The notes under the pieces are model-generated. The model did not search any database, was not told the origin of the DNA, and worked only from the letters and a program-made list of their open reading frames with translations. Below are positions 21,316 through 24,545 of a DNA stretch of 24,545 nt, in pieces (position 1 is the first letter of the stretch; each line of letters begins with the position of its first letter). Made by a program: the position numbers and the translations under genes. Origin of the DNA: a virus; IMG/VR virus record IMGVR_UViG_3300031261_000071, positions 1 through 24,545 of that record; one strand, 5' to 3'.

Positions 21316-21656
21316 GGCGCGGCGACCTCCGCGAACGCGAACATGTGGTGCTGCTTTCCGTCCGGCGCCGTCACGGTGACCGGATTGAGCCCGAATAGGC
21401 CGCCGCCCGCATAATTGCAAGGCCCCGGCCCTTTGCCGCCGAAGGCTTTGCGCGGATCGGGCATCAGCCGCCCGATGCAGGAAAACGCAATCAGCCCCTC
21501 AGCATGCTCGCCGCCGGCCTTACGGTAGTCCGCGGGCGTCTGCACAAAGCCACACACCGGGCACACGAAGCGCCAAGCCTCACGATCGGCCCCAAAGCGC
21601 CGTTCGCCCTCGGCAACCCAGTCAGCCAATGACATCACCACGATTTGCGTTGTCAT
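21312..21656 (-). CDS. VVA0879 family protein
   Basis: A 114-residue protein matching the uncharacterised VVA0879 family common in phages: 'MSLADWVAEGERRFGADREAWRFVCPVCGFVQTPADYRKAG' (in segments), 'IAFSCIGRL', then 'GPGPCNYAGGGLFGLNPVTV' and a closing 'MFAFAE'. The CPVCG pair with the later Cys residues of SCIGR and PCNY likely forms a zinc site. The start ATG at 21656 overlaps the ParB-like gene stop as ATGA. The family is confident. Its function is unknown. Confidence 0.85.
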   Translation of the reverse strand: MTTQIVVMSLADWVAEGERRFGADREAWRFVCPVCGFVQTPADYRKAGGEHAEGLIAFSCIGRLMPDPRKAFGGKGPGPCNYAGGGLFGLNPVTVTAPDGKQHHMFAFAEVAAP

Positions 21657-23557
21657 TTGCGGCCCGCTTTCTTCGCTGCCTTCTTGGCAGCCTGTTTCTT
21701 CGTCGGCGTTTTCGTAGCCTTCTTTGCGAGTGCTTTCTTCGGCGCAGCCTTACCGCCGCCAGCTTCCTTCCGCAGTTGCTCGAAGAACTTGTTTAGCTTC
21801 GGCGTCTTCTTCGGATACAGCGGGTCGGCGGCAGGCGCGATGCCGCTCTCAAAGAAATGCCGCACCGCGATCTCATCCGCATCGAGGCCCACGCGCTTAG
21901 CCAGGTCCCACAGCTCCTTGCGGTCCTTCGCCACGCCGTCGGTCTGATGCGTCATGTAATAGCCGTTCGCGGTCACATGGTTTTCGAAGTTATCCACGAA
22001 CACCACGAGCGCTTCGAGCAGCGCCCCCGAGATACCCGGGAAGTGAGCCAGAATGTCCTTGCGGCAAGCCGCTGCCCCTCGCACATCGTCGGCGACCATG
22101 TGGATCGCGAGCTCCGGCGTAAGCTTTCCCAGAACCGCATTCCACACCTTGGCACGGACGACGTTCTCCGTCTTCTCAAGGAAGGCCTGGGTCTCTTTGC
22201 GCTTCTCCGCTTCAGCCGGATCCTCACGTTTTTGCTGGCCGCTCTCCGTCCTCACCGCCTCGTACGCCTTCGGGTGCGCTTTGCATTTCGGCTCGATGCA
22301 GGCGATGACAACTTCGCCCGGCTTGCGCAGCTTCTCACCGCGGCCCATATGGCCGCGGTCATTGGCGTCGCTCCAGTCCACGGTGACCGCGACGCGCATC
22401 TGTTCGCAGGCCTTCGTTGCTTCCACCCATTGGCCGTGCTTGAACGTTTGTTCGGGGTTGACGGGGCCGTCCTTCAGTTGACGTGGCACCACGCTGGTCG
22501 CCTTCCAGCTCACGCGTGGAATCAGGTAATCGCTGGGAGTCTTACCGGGAATCTTCTCCCTAAGACATTTAGCCTTCGCCGCGTCCTGGATCTGCACCAA
22601 CACAAACGCCGCCCGCTTGCGCTCAAAGCAACTACCATCGGCGCAAGTGGCCTCCTCCATATCCAGGTCGCCGAACAGCGATGTGTTCGCCTGGGTATTC
22701 AGCGGGCACGTCGTGCACGCGCCCACGTCGTCGAGCAGGGCGGCATCATCCAGCCGCCAGGGCGCGCGGCTCAGCTTGCGCCCGGAGCACTGCTCGATGT
22801 GTTCCTTCAACCGTTGAGGGCTTGGCGGCTCCCACGCGTAATGCGTGTCGCGCTTCTTCCACTCTTCAATGCTCGCCACGCGCTCTAGCAGAACCTTGTC
22901 GCAGGTCTTCTTCACGCCCGCCTGCGAATCCAGCAGCCACTTCAACTGCTCATCCTGCTGATCCGCTCCCAGCCGCGCAAGATACAGCGCGTGATCCACG
23001 GTGATCAGCCGCTCCCGCAGCGCGTCACGCTGATTCAGGCCCAGCTCCATCAGCCGCAACCGCTTGGTGATGTGGCTTACTTCCTTGCCCACCGCCGCCG
23101 CCAGGGCAGCCTCCGAGCCGTAGCGGACCAGTAGCTCGGCAAACGCAGCCGCCTCTTCCAGCGCCTCCACGTCAGCCCGCTGCAGGTTATCGATCAGCGC
23201 CACGTCGGCGGCCTGCGCATCCGTAAGTTCCCGCACAATGCAAGGCACTTCCTTCAGCCCCGCAAGCTCAGCCGCAACAGCGCGCCGGTGCCCGCAGACG
23301 ATTTCATAGAACGGCCCGGGGCCATCACTGGCAAACACGCGCACAGTCAAAGGGATCATGATGCCGCTGGTCCGGATCGTCTGCGCCAGCTCAACGACCT
23401 TCGCCTGGTCCATCGTCTTGCGCGGGTTCGCCGGATTCGGCACGAGCTTCGAAAGCGGGATCGATTCAACTACGGTCACTTGCGACGGCGCCGGGGCCAC
23501 AAGCGCGGGCTTTGGCTGATCACCGACCACTGACAACTGAGAACTGGGTTTACTCAT
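21653..23557 (-). CDS. ParB-like nuclease-domain protein with histone-H1-like tail
   Basis: A 634-residue ParB/RepB/Spo0J-type protein. The N-terminal domain (about 28-130) has 'IPLSKLVPNPANPRKTMD', GHRR at 89-92 (CTP/nuclease-type motif) and 'LIDNLQRADVEALEEAAAF'. An HTH region follows near 150-180. A Cys motif (Cys281, Cys284, Cys305, Cys310) is typical of large phage ParB-like proteins. The C-terminal 35 residues are Lys/Ala repeats (TKTPTKKQAAKKAAKKAGRK) like histone H1 and should bind DNA. The N-terminal residues SSQLSVVGDQP come from a heptad repeat island. The ATG at 23557 overlaps the upstream stop as ATGA. No ParA partner is visible, so the role may be DNA modification, replication or packaging control rather than partition. 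Confidence 0.85.
   Translation of the reverse strand: MSKPSSQLSVVGDQPKPALVAPAPSQVTVVESIPLSKLVPNPANPRKTMDQAKVVELAQTIRTSGIMIPLTVRVFASDGPGPFYEIVCGHRRAVAAELAGLKEVPCIVRELTDAQAADVALIDNLQRADVEALEEAAAFAELLVRYGSEAALAAAVGKEVSHITKRLRLMELGLNQRDALRERLITVDHALYLARLGADQQDEQLKWLLDSQAGVKKTCDKVLLERVASIEEWKKRDTHYAWEPPSPQRLKEHIEQCSGRKLSRAPWRLDDAALLDDVGACTTCPLNTQANTSLFGDLDMEEATCADGSCFERKRAAFVLVQIQDAAKAKCLREKIPGKTPSDYLIPRVSWKATSVVPRQLKDGPVNPEQTFKHGQWVEATKACEQMRVAVTVDWSDANDRGHMGRGEKLRKPGEVVIACIEPKCKAHPKAYEAVRTESGQQKREDPAEAEKRKETQAFLEKTENVVRAKVWNAVLGKLTPELAIHMVADDVRGAAACRKDILAHFPGISGALLEALVVFVDNFENHVTANGYYMTHQTDGVAKDRKELWDLAKRVGLDADEIAVRHFFESGIAPAADPLYPKKTPKLNKFFEQLRKEAGGGKAAPKKALAKKATKTPTKKQAAKKAAKKAGRK
23517..23544. 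repeat. Heptad repeat island, 4 units
   Basis: TGATCAC, CGACCAC, TGACAAC and TGAGAAC are read in frame as the N-terminal residues of the ParB-like protein. Confidence 0.85.
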
Positions 23558-24378
23558 TGCACACCGCCCAGTCCATACACGGTGATATCGCGTGTCCCGG
23601 CCGCCATGTTCACGGAGCCGATAATGCGCCGCGCCAGCTTCACGTTCGATTCGGTGAGCTTCATCGGCGGCAGCAACGCCACCCCGTTCGCGTCATAGAA
23701 GAAGATGAGGTCGAGGTCAGAATCGAACCTGCACTCCCACGGCTCGCCATACTCATCGGCGGCATGCCCATCCGGTTGCGACATCGCGCCGCGGTTCGCG
23801 GGCGCGGACTGCGAACTGTGAACCGTGAACCGCGAACTGCTCTTCAACGCTTCCGCCAGGCCGATCACCCTGCCGGTAACGCAGCTCAAAGCATGACGCA
23901 GCGGCGCATTTGCGACTCGGGACATCAAGCATTCGCGGCAAGTGTTGCTCGTGAACAGCGGACCCTTGACTGTCTCAATCTCCCGCTCCGCCAGTTGCAG
24001 CGCCAGCGGGATCAGCTCCGCAACAGCTTCGTCGCGCAGCAGCCGCTCCAGCGACGGCGGCACTTCACCGGGCACGCTAGGCCGCGCGGCAGGGATGGTG
24101 GCGGGGATGCGCGGATCGACCTGATTAGGGCAGTTGGCACAGCTGGCCGAGTGCACAAAACCGACACCGGGCCTATCTTCACCTACGCAGCAGACCCGGG
24201 CCGAGCCATCCGGCCGTTGGCCGTACACTCCAGCTTCGGAGTAAACAAAGGTTTTAATTTCCGGGGGTCCGCCCGGGTCGGTGATGTAGCCTTCGCGTGG
24301 ATCGTACGTGCCGGCGGCAGCGCGCTTCAGAATCTCTTCAGAGCTGAGCGCAGCAGGGACGGTGCGAGTCGTCTCCAT
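23554..24378 (-). CDS. Two-part unknown protein joined by a repeat-encoded linker
   Basis: A 274-residue protein with no recognised family. The N-terminal part (1-180) has Cys residues (VCCVGED, 'SCANCPNQVD', 'NTCRECLMS') and helices such as 'AELIPLALQLAEREIETVKG'. Residues about 181-195 (SSSRFTVHSSQSAPAN) are encoded by a heptad repeat island. The C-terminal part begins near MSQPDGHAAD and has 'YGEPWECRFDSD', 'IFFYDANGV' and 'NVKLARRIIGSVNMAAG'. This resembles a common small stand-alone phage protein, so two genes may have fused across the repeat. The ATG at 24378 has GGAGAG 6 bases upstream. It is the first gene of the visible operon. Confidence 0.62.
   Translation of the reverse strand: METTRTVPAALSSEEILKRAAAGTYDPREGYITDPGGPPEIKTFVYSEAGVYGQRPDGSARVCCVGEDRPGVGFVHSASCANCPNQVDPRIPATIPAARPSVPGEVPPSLERLLRDEAVAELIPLALQLAEREIETVKGPLFTSNTCRECLMSRVANAPLRHALSCVTGRVIGLAEALKSSSRFTVHSSQSAPANRGAMSQPDGHAADEYGEPWECRFDSDLDLIFFYDANGVALLPPMKLTESNVKLARRIIGSVNMAAGTRDITVYGLGGVQ
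23804..23838. repeat. Heptad repeat island inside a gene, 5 units
   Basis: GCGGACT, GCGAACT, GTGAACC, GTGAACC and GCGAACT are translated as a linker between two apparent domains of the 274-residue protein. Confidence 0.85.
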
Positions 24379-24521
24379 GGTGTCTCTCCTTCGTCAAGCA
24401 CCGAAGAAGAGATCGCCCGCCGCGCTGGGGGCCCAACCCGAGCGCAAAAACACAAAGAGCGCAGGTCGCCTGACCTTCGCTCCAATGTTTCCGTACGCTA
24501 GATGTGGTATGCATCGCGGCA

Positions 24522-24537
24522 AACCTCTCAAGAGGTT
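24522..24537. promoter_or_regulatory. Operator-like inverted repeat upstream of the early genes
   Basis: AACCTCT and AGAGGTT form perfect 7-bp arms separated by 2 bases. They lie about 145 bases upstream of the first gene. A second small dyad, AGGTC-GCCT-GACCT, lies at 24462-24475. No convincing promoter boxes are seen, and the region from 24379 to the window end has no supported gene. Confidence 0.4.
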
Positions 24538-24545
24538 GTGCGATT

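Larger units (their letters stand above)
1..24545 (-). mobile_element. Siphovirus-type phage or prophage segment
   Basis: All supported genes are on the minus strand. They follow the usual siphovirus order: early genes, HNH, terminase small and large, portal, protease, capsid, connectors, tail tube, chaperones, tape measure. Both ends are open, since the left edge cuts the tape measure and no integrase or attachment site is visible. I therefore cannot say whether this is an integrated prophage or a free phage genome. Long open frames on the plus strand are antisense shadows of GC-rich genes. Confidence 0.93.

Noticed and set aside
1-24545. tRNA, rRNA, integrase or attachment sites
   Set aside because: I looked for cloverleaf-like sequences and recombinase motifs and found none I could support.

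Overview
The window is one continuous stretch of a tailed-phage genome, either a prophage or a phage contig. Every gene I can support lies on the minus strand, so gene order reads from 24545 down to 1. The head genes (HK97-type portal, prohead protease and capsid with a scaffold-like N-terminus), the P27-type terminase pair, a frameshifted tail chaperone and a long tape measure indicate a siphovirus. I see no integrase, lysis cassette or tail-tip genes. The tape measure is cut by the left edge. The host is inferred only: the DNA is GC-rich, and islands of 7-bp repeats lie at many gene junctions, which I recall from Acidobacteriota genomes but cannot verify here.

Early/accessory block (24378 to 14208). 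Genes are tightly coupled, many sharing ATGA stop/start overlaps. They encode a two-part unknown protein, a large ParB-like protein with a lysine-rich tail, a VVA0879-family protein, Cys-rich and membrane small proteins, a phage metallopeptidase, a MazG-like pyrophosphohydrolase, a Gp37/Gp68 (DUF5131) three-Cys protein, several small unknowns, an IclR-like winged-helix protein, a replication-initiator-like protein and two small HTH proteins. The initiator-like gene carries five iteron-like palindromes inside it and is the best candidate for the replication origin.

Packaging and head block (14044 to 5493). Two small genes are followed by an HNH endonuclease that lacks a standard start codon. 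Then come terminase small and large subunits, portal, protease, a small unknown, major capsid protein, a decoration-like protein and a small unknown.

Neck and tail block (5492 to 1). This holds a gp6-like connector with an inserted domain, a head-tail joining protein, a DUF3168 tail terminator and the tail tube protein. Two moron-like genes follow, an exported DUF2846 protein and a superinfection-immunity membrane protein. Each has a near-identical extended -10 promoter, and a terminator follows the pair. The block ends with the tail chaperone pair with a -1 slippery site, a displaced gp10-like protein and the tape measure.

The points most worth a second look are the moron pair with duplicated promoters, the iterons within the initiator gene, the HNH gene with an apparent ATC start, the G10 tract that breaks a reading frame, and the twelve 7-bp repeat islands that supply stops, starts and linkers to neighbouring genes.
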